Shown in pieces: positions 24,384-32,758 of a DNA stretch of 35,248 bases; position 1 is the first letter of the stretch; each line of letters starts with the position of its first letter. Location: positions 1 through 35,248 of the forward strand of contig JANQED010000011.1 in assembly GCA_028278545.1 (NCBI GenBank), read 5' to 3'. The translations under genes were made by a program, and so were the position numbers. The stretch comes from Anaerolineales bacterium. Lineage in GTDB: Bacteria; Chloroflexota; Anaerolineae; Anaerolineales; UBA11858. The notes below the pieces were generated by a model, which searched no databases, was not told the DNA's origin, and saw only the letters and a list, made by a program, of their open reading frames with translations.

Positions 24384-25463
24384 ATGAAGTACCTAAAACT
24401 ACTTACAGTTCTATTCGTAATCGCTGTGCTGCTCTGGCCCGGGACAGCCTATGCCAGAGACCTGATGGATGATAAGGTCATCTTCGGCGGCACTTACACC
24501 CTTACCGAGGGCGAAACCCTGGACGGCAACCTGGTTGTCTTTGGCGGGGCGGTGACCCTGGAGAGTGACAGCACGGTCAATGGTGATGTCGTTCTGATGG
24601 GCGGCACTGTCGACAGCATGGGGACCGTCACTGGCAGCATGGTGGGCATGGGCGGTGTGATTCAGCTTGGCGAATCTTCTGTGGTGAATGGAGATATGGT
24701 CACCATCGGTGCTGCCCTTCAGCGTGAGACAGGCGCACAGGTCAGCGGTGATGTCATCCAGGGGTTGAGCTTCCCGTTCCAGTTCAATTTCCCCTCCGAG
24801 ACGCAGTTCCAAGATGTGCAGCCCCCTGCGTTTGATTTCGGCCCGAATCCGGCCCTGGATGCGGTCTGGTTCGCTTTCCGCATGTTCATCTGGGCGGCTC
24901 TGGCGGTACTGCTGGTGATCTTCTTCTACGGCCAGGCAGATCGGGTGGCACGCGCTGCCCTGGATCAACCGCTCATCACCGGGGGGGCGGGGCTGCTCAC
25001 AGCTTTGTTAGCGCCCCTGGCGCTGATCGCCCTGATCATTACGATCATCTTGATCCCAGTGGCCTTTGTGGCCGTGGTCCTCTTGGGGATCGCCTGGCTC
25101 TTGGGGTGGGTGGCCTTGGGATTGGAAGTTGGCCGCCGCATCGCCAAAATGTTAGACCAGGAGTGGGCGCCGGCAATTGCGGCCGGTGTTGGCACTCTGG
25201 TTCTCTACTTTGTGCTGGCCGGCTTCGATCAACTAGTCCCCTGTGTGGGCTGGCTGCCCCGTACCCTGGTCGGCATGTGGGGCCTGGGTGCTGTATTGAT
25301 GACCTATTTCGGAACTCGGGATTATCCGGCTTCCCAAGACATTGTCCACGCTCCCCGGGTGACGGAAGTTGCCGAGGCGGGAGAACCTGAAGCTGTCGTT
25401 GACGAGGCGACTCTCCCCGAAGATGGCCTTGCTTCCGATGAAGGGGCTGCTGAAGAAGAGTAA
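24384..25463 (+). CDS. Secreted bactofilin-like beta-helix fused to a multi-helix membrane domain
   Basis: A protein of 359 residues. A signal peptide (cleavage after TAYA, about residue 24) precedes about five imperfect repeats of the form DGNLVVFGGAVTLESDSTV / NGDVVLMGGTVDS, a right-handed beta-helix like that of bactofilins and polymer-forming proteins. After a linker (about 130-160) come roughly four to five transmembrane helices (160-300) and an acidic, disordered tail ending in EEE. The beta-helix would face outside and the tail would lie in the cytoplasm or outside, depending on topology. It is third in the sigma/anti-sigma operon and is a likely target or signal partner of the envelope-stress circuit. 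Function unknown. Confidence 0.8.
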   Translation: MKYLKLLTVLFVIAVLLWPGTAYARDLMDDKVIFGGTYTLTEGETLDGNLVVFGGAVTLESDSTVNGDVVLMGGTVDSMGTVTGSMVGMGGVIQLGESSVVNGDMVTIGAALQRETGAQVSGDVIQGLSFPFQFNFPSETQFQDVQPPAFDFGPNPALDAVWFAFRMFIWAALAVLLVIFFYGQADRVARAALDQPLITGGAGLLTALLAPLALIALIITIILIPVAFVAVVLLGIAWLLGWVALGLEVGRRIAKMLDQEWAPAIAAGVGTLVLYFVLAGFDQLVPCVGWLPRTLVGMWGLGAVLMTYFGTRDYPASQDIVHAPRVTEVAEAGEPEAVVDEATLPEDGLASDEGAAEEE

Positions 25464-25480
25464 AAAGTGATCTGGCAATC

Positions 25481-25534
25481 ACTCTCCCGAGGGAGAGTTT
25501 AGGTGGCTGTCGTCGTTGAAGATGACGGCCACCT
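25481..25534. terminator. Tandem hairpins between convergent genes
   Basis: ACTCTCCC (25481-25488) pairs with GGGAGAGT (25491-25498), then TT. A second, 14-bp stem with two wobble pairs spans 25501-25534 (AGGTGGC with GCCACCT at its base). They fill the 75-base gap between the convergent operon ends and probably act from both sides, although T-runs are weak. Confidence 0.55.
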
Positions 25535-25538
25535 GCCA

Positions 25539-26210
25539 TTAAGGGGCGAACAAGAAGCCCAGAGACAAACAGATTTGCGCCAGATGATAGCTGATCATCA
25601 CCCGGAGATCGTGGTGTTTGAGGGGTTCAACGAAGCGGTCCCAGGCAAGCCAGGTGTCGGAGATGAAGAAGAGCAGCGCCCCCGCGCTCAGCAGCAGGGC
25701 GCGGTAATTTTCCCAGCCGTTGCTCACCAGGGTCAGCAGGGCAAGGACCACCATGATGGAGAGGACGGTTATATAGAGCATTACAGGGATTTTCAGGCTC
25801 CTCTCCTGGGAGTTTTCCAATCCGGCTGCGAGGCGGCGGTATATTTGCACGCTGGTCATCGCGACCATCAGGACGACGATCAGGCTGGGGAGGTTGAATG
25901 GGGGCAGTGCGTTGCTGAGGGCAAAAATATAGGCGATGTGCGCCAGCAGAAAGGAGACCAACCCTGGCAGAAAGAGGTTGCCGGGCAACATCAAGAGCAC
26001 ATCCCCGACGAGCGAGAAGAGCAGCGCAAAGACCAGCCAGTTTAGATCGCCGCGCAGAACGAAGCCGGGCCGAAACCGCCAGACGAAAGCGATCAGGGCC
26101 AGGATTGTGGCTGGCTTAGTGAGATATTGCAACCATTTCCATTTGATTACGATCCCCCCCCAGTGGAGGGCGGCCAATCCGAGAGCTATTTTCACAAATA
26201 AATATTTCAT
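25539..26210 (-). CDS. YhhN family membrane protein (lysoplasmalogenase-like)
   Basis: A multi-pass inner-membrane protein of 223 residues from the ATG at 26210 (a GTG at 26219 would add three). YhhN/TMEM86 markers are KPATILALIAFVW, SLVGDVLLMLPGNLFLPG, SFLLAHIAYIFAL and SAGALLFFISDTWLAWDRF, with the conserved Asp of GDVLLM and SDTWLA. Eukaryotic TMEM86 hydrolyses the vinyl-ether bond of lysoplasmalogens, and bacterial members probably act on similar lipids. There is no clear ribosome site. It lies 107 bases after era in the same direction and may share its transcript. Confidence 0.85.
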   Translation of the reverse strand: MKYLFVKIALGLAALHWGGIVIKWKWLQYLTKPATILALIAFVWRFRPGFVLRGDLNWLVFALLFSLVGDVLLMLPGNLFLPGLVSFLLAHIAYIFALSNALPPFNLPSLIVVLMVAMTSVQIYRRLAAGLENSQERSLKIPVMLYITVLSIMVVLALLTLVSNGWENYRALLLSAGALLFFISDTWLAWDRFVEPLKHHDLRVMISYHLAQICLSLGFLFAP

Positions 26211-26317
26211 GCTGGTCACTTTTTGTTGCTATGCTGGTGAAGGTGTCTTCTCAAAAGTGGTCGCAATGCCGGCTGGGCTCGTCTAGCAGCATTGCTTGCC
26301 CGTAAACGGCTAATCGG

Positions 26318-27238
26318 CTACTCCCAACGCTTGAAGCCGAACTGTTTCAAAGATTGTTCGTTGTTGCGCCAGTTCTTGCGGACTTTGACCCGCAGTTGCA
26401 GATAAACCTTGCGGCCGCTCATGGCTTCGATTTGTCCCCGGGCGTGGGTGCCGATGCGTTTGACCATTTTGCCCCCCTGCCCGAGTACGATGCCTTTTTG
26501 CGAGTCGCGCTCGACAAAGAGCGTGGTCCGGATATAGGCGCCGTGGTCGCCGCGCTCGGTGTATTCGTCCATGCGCACGGCGATGGCGTGGGGAATTTCA
26601 TCGCGCAGGTGGATCAGGCAGGCAGCACGGATCAGGTCGGCGGCGATCTCTCGTTCGTACAGGTTGGTAATCTGGTCTATGGGGTAGTAGGGCGGACCCT
26701 CGGGTAGATTCGATATCAGGGCATCCAAAAGACCGTCTAGTTGGTCCGCTCGGATAGCGGAGATTCTGATGGGGATGGCCTCGGGCAGCAGTGCCTGATA
26801 ACGAGCCGCCCTTTGGTCAAGCTCCCCTGCCTCCACACGATCTATTTTGTTTAGGGCGAGGATCACCTTTGGGCTTTCGTCCAGTTCCTCCAGCAGTTTA
26901 ACCAGGATGCGGTCTTCGTTATGGGGGTTCGTTTCGGTCAGGTCTACCAAGAAGAGGATCAGATCAGTCTCTTCGAGCGCCTGAGCGGCCTCATCGTTCA
27001 TGAACTGACCCAGTTTGTGACGCGGGTTGTGCAACCCGGGGGTATCGATGAAGACGATTTGAGCTTGATCCAGGGTGAGAATGCCGAGCTGCTGCTGACG
27101 GGTGGTTTGGGGCTTTGGGGAAACAGCGGCTATTTTCTGTCCGATGAGGCTGTTGATGAGCGTTGACTTGCCCACATTAGGCCGCCCCATGACGGCCACG
27201 AAGCCGGATCGGAAAATCTGGTCTGGGTCCGTGATCAT
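26318..27238 (-). CDS. era: GTPase Era
   Basis: A ribosome-assembly GTPase of 306 residues that binds the 3' end of 16S rRNA. The ATG at 27238 has AAGGA upstream. A frame reaching back to 27346 is rejected because its extra 36 residues resemble nothing in the family. Motifs: G1 GRPNVGKS (18-25), G2 region PKPQTTRQQQLGI, G3 DTPGLHNP and G4 NKID. The C-terminal KH domain starts near residue 200 (RDEIPHAIAVRMDEY, then GIVLGQGGKMVKRIGTHAR). It is next to YhhN and divergent from rpoB. Confidence 0.97.
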   Translation of the reverse strand: MITDPDQIFRSGFVAVMGRPNVGKSTLINSLIGQKIAAVSPKPQTTRQQQLGILTLDQAQIVFIDTPGLHNPRHKLGQFMNDEAAQALEETDLILFLVDLTETNPHNEDRILVKLLEELDESPKVILALNKIDRVEAGELDQRAARYQALLPEAIPIRISAIRADQLDGLLDALISNLPEGPPYYPIDQITNLYEREIAADLIRAACLIHLRDEIPHAIAVRMDEYTERGDHGAYIRTTLFVERDSQKGIVLGQGGKMVKRIGTHARGQIEAMSGRKVYLQLRVKVRKNWRNNEQSLKQFGFKRWE

Positions 27239-27272
27239 GAAAAATCCTTGTTTTTGCTGATCAGATGAGTTT

Positions 27273-27278
27273 ATTATA
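27273..27278 (-). promoter_or_regulatory. -10 box for era
   Basis: TATAAT reads leftward at 27278-27273, 34 bases before the era start, with no good -35. The wider divergent gap (27239-27398) also holds a 14-base palindrome, GGGGTG-TT-CACCCC at 27336-27349, and CCCC-AAA-GGGG at 27346-27356. No gene is seen in it. Confidence 0.45.
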
Positions 27279-27398
27279 CCCGTTGAGCCAAAAAAGACCG
27301 GGGTTACGCAACGGCCTCTTTTCTCACAAAATATGGGGGTGTTCACCCCAAAGGGGTATGAAAATGCAAAATTCGACCCAAAAAGTGCTGATTTCGGC

Positions 27399-27427
27399 TT
27401 GACTGCATGGGTAGATATCAGTATAAT
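27399..27427 (+). promoter_or_regulatory. Strong sigma-70 promoter of rpoB
   Basis: TTGACT (27399-27404), a 17-base spacer and consensus TATAAT (27422-27427) make the best promoter in the window. The predicted start near 27434 leaves a leader of about 250 bases before rpoB. Confidence 0.85.
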
Positions 27428-27685
27428 TGTTGCTCTTTAGGCCCAGAAACGATGAAGTATTCTTTGGCCGTCGTAAATTGATTTGGGGACTACGTTGCCC
27501 TGGCGAAAAAGCTCCAGCCAGGGCTTTCTTCCGCGTAGTCTTACTTTCGTTTTTATTTGCGCAGCGAGTAAGGTTGCCGCCGAAAGCCAGCGACAGGGGT
27601 ACGCATCCCCTTTTTGGGAATACCTTCCCTGGCTGAATGGTTACAGGTTTAGTAAGCCAAAGGTTGATTCAGGAGTAATTGCTAT
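27428..27685 (+). promoter_or_regulatory. Structured 5' leader of rpoB
   Basis: A 258-base untranslated region. A long hairpin has an outer stem GACTACG (27488-27494) with CGTAGTC (27534-27540) and an inner stem GCCCTGGC (27497-27504) with GCCAGGGC (27517-27524). A terminator-like hairpin follows: AGGGG (27595-27599) with CCCCT (27607-27611), running into TTTTT (27611-27615). A second copy of the inner arm, CCCTGGCTG at 27627-27635, can pair with CAGCCAGGG at 27515-27523 (9 bp), so two folds compete. The rpoB ribosome site AGGAG lies at about 27671. This looks like attenuation or autogenous control of RNA polymerase subunit synthesis. Confidence 0.55.
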
Positions 27686-30600
27686 ATGGCGCAGCTTCCA
27701 CCATCTAAATCATACGCTCGGATTGATGTTCGATTTGGTTTGCCGGATTTGATCGAAGTCCAGCTAGAGTCCTTCGAGCGTTTGAAGAGCGATAGATTAG
27801 CCAACCTCTTCCATGAGATTTCCCCGATTGAATCCTACAGCGGCGATATGCGCTTGTATTTTCCGAGCCGTACGCCCGAGTCTAAAGAGTGGAAATTATC
27901 TTATTGGTTCGATGAACCGAAATATAACGTGGATGAGTGTATCGAGCGCGATTTGACATACGCTTGTCCCTTGTACGTGTCGCTGCTATTGGCCGGACCT
28001 GCCATCCCAGAGCCGATCAAGCAGGATATCTTCCTGGGCGATTTCCCTGAGATGACCGAAAAGGGCACGTTCATTATTAATGGTACGGAGCGCGTGGTTG
28101 TCACCCAGTTGATCCGCTCCCCGGGTGTGTACTTCGAGGCCGAAGTGGATCGTGCCACTGGCCGCAGGATGGCGAACTCGAAAATGATCCCTGATCGCGG
28201 CGCCTGGATGGAGTTTGGGACCAGGAAGAGCGATTATCTGACGCTCAAATTCAACCGCCGGCGCACCATCCCGATCACGATCTTCTTACGGGCTTTGGCT
28301 GCTGTCGATGATGGGTTGAAGGATAATGCCATCGCTGAGGGTAGCGACGAAGAGATCCTGAGCCTGTTCGAGGATATCGATAACAATCCCGATCGCATGT
28401 ACATGCCCGCCACGCTGGCTCAAGAGCCGGATTGGGATTTGAGCGATGGTATTTCCGTGGCCGAGGCGGCCTTGTTGGAGTTCTTCCGGCGTATGCGCCC
28501 CGGCGACCCCGCCACCCTGGAGAATGCCCGCGAATTTTTGGAGGAGCAGCTCTTCCACCAACGCCGCTATGATCTCAAGCGGGTGGGCCGTTACAAACTC
28601 AATCAGAAACTCGAATTGCACGATGTTGTGCCTATCGAGCACCGCACCATCACCAAGTGGGATATCATCCGCCTGGTGCGCCATATGATTGCCATCAACA
28701 ACGGGGTGGAAGACCCTGATGATATCGACCACCTGGGCAACCGCCGGACGAAGACGGTGGGTGAGTTGATCCAGAATAAATTGCGCATAGGCCTTCGCCG
28801 CATGGAGCGCGTGGTCAAGGAGCGCATGTCGATCCGCGACAGGGACAATCTTTCACCGGTTAGTTTGGTCAACGTCCGCCCTGTTGTGGCCGCTTTGCGC
28901 GAATTCTTTGGTTCGAGCCAGTTATCTCAATTTATGGATCAAACCAACCCGCTGGCGGAACTGCGCCACAAACGCACGCTCTCTGCCTTGGGCCCGGGCG
29001 GCCTGAGACGTGAGCGCGCTGGTTTCGATGTGCGCGACGTTCATCAGTCTCACTATGGGCGGATTTGTCCTATTGAGACCCCCGAAGGGCCCAATATCGG
29101 CTTGATTGGGCGTTTTGCGTCATTTGCTAAGGTTAACGAATACGGTTTCATTGAGACCCCATATCGGCGCGTCTTGAAAACGCTCCCCCCGGATAGCCCT
29201 TTGATGGTGGACCGAGAACTGCGGGAAGACGTGACGAATCCGAGGGGCGGCAAAGTGATTGCCGAAAAGGGCACCCGCGTTGACGAGAAGCTTGCCCAGC
29301 AGATAGCCAAGCTGAAGGTGGATGAGATCTTGGTGGAACCCTTTGTAACCGAGGATTACATCTATCTCTCCGCAGACACAGAAGATAAGTTTGTCATCGC
29401 CCAGGCCAACTCCCCGCTCAACGAGTACGGGGAATTCATCCGTGGACGTGCTTCAGCCCGGCACCGCACGACCTTTATCTTTTCTCCGGCTGAAAACATC
29501 GATTATATGGACGTGGCTCCACAGCAGATCGTGGGCATTAGTGCTGCCTTGATCCCCTTCTTGGAGCACGATGATGCCAACCGGGCTTTGATGGGTTCGA
29601 ATATGCAGGCCCAGGCTGTGCCATTGCTGCGCCCGGAAGTCCCCCGGGTCTCAACGGGTATGGAATACTCTGCCGCGGTGGACTCTGGTCAGGTTGTGGT
29701 CGCCCAGGATGACGGTGAGATCGTCTCGGTGACAGGAGGGCGGGTTGTCATTCGCCATAAAGATGGCGAGCGGGTGTACCCGCTGCGTAAATACCAGCGA
29801 TCCAACCAGAGCACGTGCGTCGATCAGCGCCCCTCGGTGACCAAGGGGCAGGTTGTGAAAAAAGGCGATGTGATCGCCGACTCCTCTTCCACGGTGGATG
29901 GCAATCTGGCCTTGGGTCAGAACGCGCTGGTGGCCTTCCTTTCTTGGGAGGGGGCCAACTACGAGGATGCCATTGTCATTTCCGAGCGCCTGGTTCAAGA
30001 TGACAGGTTTACCTCGGTGCATGTCGAGAAATATGAGGTAGAGGCCCGCGATACCCGTCTGGGCCCCGAAGAGATCACGCGCGATATTCCCAATGTCGGT
30101 GAGACGGCGATTAAGGACCTGGATGAAGATGGCATCGTGCGCATTGGCGCGGAGGTCGGGCCTAACGATATCCTAGTAGGCAAGATCTCTCCGAAAGGTG
30201 AAAAGGAACTCACCCCTGAAGAGCGGCTGCTGCGGGCAATTTTCGGTGAAAAATCTCGCGATGTAAAAGACACCTCGTTGAGGATGCCCCACGGTTCGCG
30301 CGGCAAGGTCGTTGACGTCAAGGTCTTCTCCCGGGATGAGGGGGTGGAGCTGTCTTCCGGTGTTGAGACCATGGTGCGTGTCTCTGTCGCACAGCGTCGT
30401 AAGCTCTCCTCGGGAGATAAGTTGGCGGGTCGGCATGGCAACAAAGGCGTTGTCTCCGTGATCGTCCCGGAAGAGGATATGCCCTTCCTTGAAGATGGTA
30501 CCCCGGTCGATATCATCCTGAACCCCACGGGTGTGCCTGGCCGTATGAACGTGGGACAGGTCTTGGAGGTCCATTTAGGCTGGGCGGCGCGCGGTTTAGG

Positions 30601-31591
30601 CTTCCGCGCCATTACACCGGTATTCGATGGTGCCCGAGAGACGGAAATCGAGGCTGAGCTGGCCCGGGTGTGGATGGTCGATCAGGCCTGGAAAGAGATC
30701 GCTGATCGGGCCTGGGTTTGGTTGGACGAGCAGGGTTATGATCCGTTAGGTATTGAGGATGATAACTACGTCCGGCGCATCTATATGGAGGCCTGGCTTG
30801 GTGATCTCGGATACGATGTGTATCAACTGATCTCAGATGGGAGTTATGCCCGCCGCGCAGTGCTGCAGGAGTGGCTGCGCGAGAAGGGCTTAGACCCCGA
30901 TCTGGTCCTGGCCTTTGATGATATGGAGGTCCATGCCGATGATCGCGATGCCCAGGATGAACGCGCTGTGAACACCTGTTTGCGTCTGTGGCTGGAAGAT
31001 CAAGAAGTCGATGTCGAGGAACTCCCGGATGAGGACCTGCGAGCGAAAGTTGATGAATTCGCGCTCAAGAAGAATCTGCCATCACCGATCTTAGGGAAGC
31101 AGGTCTTGCGAGATGGCAAGACCGGTGATCCTTTCGACCGGCCTGTTACAGTCGGCGTGATGTCCATCCTCAAACTGCATCACCTGGTTGAAGATAAGGT
31201 TCACGCTCGTTCTACGGGCCCCTACAGCCTGGTATCTCAGCAGCCGCTGGGCGGCAAGGCTCAATTTGGTGGTCAGCGTTTCGGCGAAATGGAAGTTTGG
31301 GCGCTGGAAGCTTATGGCGCGGCCTACACCCTGCAAGAAATGCTCACGATCAAGTCCGATGATGTTATCGGGCGTGTCAAGGCTTACGAGGCCATCGTAA
31401 AGGGGGAGGCGATGGATGATCCCCGCATCCCGGCCTCTTTCCAGGTTTTGGTGAAGGAACTTCAGAGCCTCGGCCTGGAAGTGGAAGCGGTCACGGAGGG
31501 GGGTAAGGTGATTCGTTTCGGTAAAGATGACACTCGCAAGAGGCGCCCCAAGATGAGCACAGGCTTACTTGGGTTGGGGAAAGACTATTGA
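27686..31591 (+). CDS. rpoB: DNA-directed RNA polymerase subunit beta
   Basis: The beta subunit of RNA polymerase, 1301 residues. The ATG at 27686 follows AGGAG. The rifampicin region [18 protein letters not shown] is present, followed by [12 protein letters not shown], where E. coli has HKRRISALG. The residue equivalent to E. coli Arg529 is therefore Thr431 (codon ACG, 28976-28978). The active-site block [14 protein letters not shown], the switch/flap blocks and the C-terminal clamp block ([36 protein letters not shown] in pieces) are all there. An acidic, Trp-rich insertion of roughly 140 residues sits at about 990-1133, between [12 protein letters not shown] and [14 protein letters not shown]. 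rpoC does not follow; rpsL does. Confidence 0.98.
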   Translation: MAQLPPSKSYARIDVRFGLPDLIEVQLESFERLKSDRLANLFHEISPIESYSGDMRLYFPSRTPESKEWKLSYWFDEPKYNVDECIERDLTYACPLYVSLLLAGPAIPEPIKQDIFLGDFPEMTEKGTFIINGTERVVVTQLIRSPGVYFEAEVDRATGRRMANSKMIPDRGAWMEFGTRKSDYLTLKFNRRRTIPITIFLRALAAVDDGLKDNAIAEGSDEEILSLFEDIDNNPDRMYMPATLAQEPDWDLSDGISVAEAALLEFFRRMRPGDPATLENAREFLEEQLFHQRRYDLKRVGRYKLNQKLELHDVVPIEHRTITKWDIIRLVRHMIAINNGVEDPDDIDHLGNRRTKTVGELIQNKLRIGLRRMERVVKERMSIRDRDNLSPVSLVNVRPVVAALREFFGSSQLSQFMDQTNPLAELRHKRTLSALGPGGLRRERAGFDVRDVHQSHYGRICPIETPEGPNIGLIGRFASFAKVNEYGFIETPYRRVLKTLPPDSPLMVDRELREDVTNPRGGKVIAEKGTRVDEKLAQQIAKLKVDEILVEPFVTEDYIYLSADTEDKFVIAQANSPLNEYGEFIRGRASARHRTTFIFSPAENIDYMDVAPQQIVGISAALIPFLEHDDANRALMGSNMQAQAVPLLRPEVPRVSTGMEYSAAVDSGQVVVAQDDGEIVSVTGGRVVIRHKDGERVYPLRKYQRSNQSTCVDQRPSVTKGQVVKKGDVIADSSSTVDGNLALGQNALVAFLSWEGANYEDAIVISERLVQDDRFTSVHVEKYEVEARDTRLGPEEITRDIPNVGETAIKDLDEDGIVRIGAEVGPNDILVGKISPKGEKELTPEERLLRAIFGEKSRDVKDTSLRMPHGSRGKVVDVKVFSRDEGVELSSGVETMVRVSVAQRRKLSSGDKLAGRHGNKGVVSVIVPEEDMPFLEDGTPVDIILNPTGVPGRMNVGQVLEVHLGWAARGLGFRAITPVFDGARETEIEAELARVWMVDQAWKEIADRAWVWLDEQGYDPLGIEDDNYVRRIYMEAWLGDLGYDVYQLISDGSYARRAVLQEWLREKGLDPDLVLAFDDMEVHADDRDAQDERAVNTCLRLWLEDQEVDVEELPDEDLRAKVDEFALKKNLPSPILGKQVLRDGKTGDPFDRPVTVGVMSILKLHHLVEDKVHARSTGPYSLVSQQPLGGKAQFGGQRFGEMEVWALEAYGAAYTLQEMLTIKSDDVIGRVKAYEAIVKGEAMDDPRIPASFQVLVKELQSLGLEVEAVTEGGKVIRFGKDDTRKRRPKMSTGLLGLGKDY

Positions 31592-31767
31592 CGCTGATAT
31601 TTCAGCGTGGTAAAATCACTGGTCGTTGTCCCAAAAGGGAAGGGTAGGCAGTCCCCCCTACCCGATTAACAAGACCGAACGTGAACAAACGCGAGGCCAT
31701 CAATGCACGAGCGATGGCCTCCGTTGTTGAAAAGAAGTAACCACGAGAGATTTTATTGGAGGCGAAA
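31591..31767 (+). promoter_or_regulatory. Hairpin-rich spacer between rpoB and rpsL
   Basis: Three perfect stems follow the rpoB stop: ACGCTG/CAGCGT (31591-31596 with 31603-31608), GGGTAGG/CCTACCC (31642-31648 with 31657-31663) and GAGGCCATC/GATGGCCTC (31693-31701 with 31713-31721). None has a T-run. They may be partial terminators, RNase processing sites or a ribosomal-protein autoregulation leader for rpsL. I see no strong promoter. GGAGG before rpsL lies at about 31758. Confidence 0.5.
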
Positions 31768-32181
31768 GTGCCCACGATCAATCAACTGGTTCGTAAAGGA
31801 CGCAAAGAGAAATCCGCCAAGAGCAAAGCTCCTGCTCTTCAGTATACATTTAATTCCTTCAAACAGCGGCGCATCCGGCAGCCGAAGGGCGCCCCTCAAA
31901 AACGTGGGGTGTGCACCATCGTCCGCACGATGACCCCTAAGAAGCCCAATTCCGCGCTGCGTAAGATCGCGCGTGTGCGCCTTACGAATATGATCGAGGT
32001 TACGGCCTATATCCCAGGAGAAGGGCATAATCTCCAGGAGCACTCGATCGTCTTGGTTCGTGGTGGTCGTGTAAAAGACTTGCCTGGCGTGCGATACCAT
32101 ATCGTCCGCGGCACCCTCGACTCCACAGGTGTTGATGATCGTAAGCAGGGCCGTTCCAAATATGGGACGAAGAAGCGATAA
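31768..32181 (+). CDS. rpsL: 30S ribosomal protein S12
   Basis: A decoding-centre protein of 137 residues. The GTG at 31768 ([10 protein letters not shown]) is chosen because GGAGG sits five bases before it. A TTG at 31756 would add four residues not found in the family. Conserved blocks are [47 protein letters not shown] in parts, and the basic C-terminal tail. Lys residues at the usual streptomycin-resistance positions are unchanged, so the protein looks streptomycin-sensitive. First gene of the str block. Confidence 0.97.
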   Translation: MPTINQLVRKGRKEKSAKSKAPALQYTFNSFKQRRIRQPKGAPQKRGVCTIVRTMTPKKPNSALRKIARVRLTNMIEVTAYIPGEGHNLQEHSIVLVRGGRVKDLPGVRYHIVRGTLDSTGVDDRKQGRSKYGTKKR

Positions 32182-32196
32182 GGACCAATAAACAAG

Positions 32197-32225
32197 ATCG
32201 CCGGAAAGGTAAACAAACCGGCGAT
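32197..32225 (+). repeat. Hairpin between rpsL and rpsG
   Basis: ATCGCCGG (32197-32204) pairs with CCGGCGAT (32218-32225), loop 13 bases, followed by TCTTT. It is a weak terminator-like or autoregulatory structure in an otherwise single operon. Confidence 0.4.
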
Positions 32226-32261
32226 TCTTTGTGGTGATCGAAGACGAAACGGAGAAGTTGA

Positions 32262-32729
32262 ATGCGGAGAAATAGAGCGCCAAGACGAGAAATCCCACCG
32301 GATGTTCGTTACAACAGCGTCCAGGTGCAGTCCTTCATCAATCGCGTCATGAAGAGCGGCAAGAAGAGCGTGGCGACCAGCGTGGTTTATGATGCCATGG
32401 ATATTATCCAGGAGCGCAGCGGGCAGGACGCATTGGAGATGTTCGAGAAAGCGATTGAGAATGCCTCGCCAGTTATGGAAGTAAAACCGCGTCGAATCGG
32501 TGGTGCCACATACCAGGTGCCTATGGAGGTGCCTCCGCACCGTCAATTCGCCCTGGCTACGCGTTGGCTCTTGGCGGCAGTCCGTGATCGCTCTGGAAAA
32601 GCTTTCCCCGAGCTGCTTGCCGATGAGTTGTTAGATGCGGCCAATAACACGGGTTCCGCAGTCCGAAAGCGTGAAGAGTCCCATCGTATGGCTAAGGCCA
32701 ACCGGGCCTTCTCGCATTTCAGGGTATAA
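32262..32729 (+). CDS. rpsG: 30S ribosomal protein S7
   Basis: A primary 16S rRNA-binding protein of the 30S head, 155 residues, normal length. MRRNRAPRREIPPDVRYNS opens it. FINRVMKSGKKSVA, VMEVKPRRIGGATYQVP and RKREESHRMAKANRAFSHFR are typical of the family. The ATG at 32262 has GGAGA upstream. It lies 80 bases after rpsL and 29 bases before fusA. S7 is the usual autoregulator of the str operon in other bacteria. Confidence 0.97.
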   Translation: MRRNRAPRREIPPDVRYNSVQVQSFINRVMKSGKKSVATSVVYDAMDIIQERSGQDALEMFEKAIENASPVMEVKPRRIGGATYQVPMEVPPHRQFALATRWLLAAVRDRSGKAFPELLADELLDAANNTGSAVRKREESHRMAKANRAFSHFRV

Positions 32730-32758
32730 GTCTTATTTTGGTTATTGAGTAAGTTCTG

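Noticed and set aside
25503..26045. 180-codon open frame on the plus strand rich in Gln, Glu and Asp
   Set aside because: It is antisense to YhhN. The charged composition is what membrane-protein codons give when read backwards.
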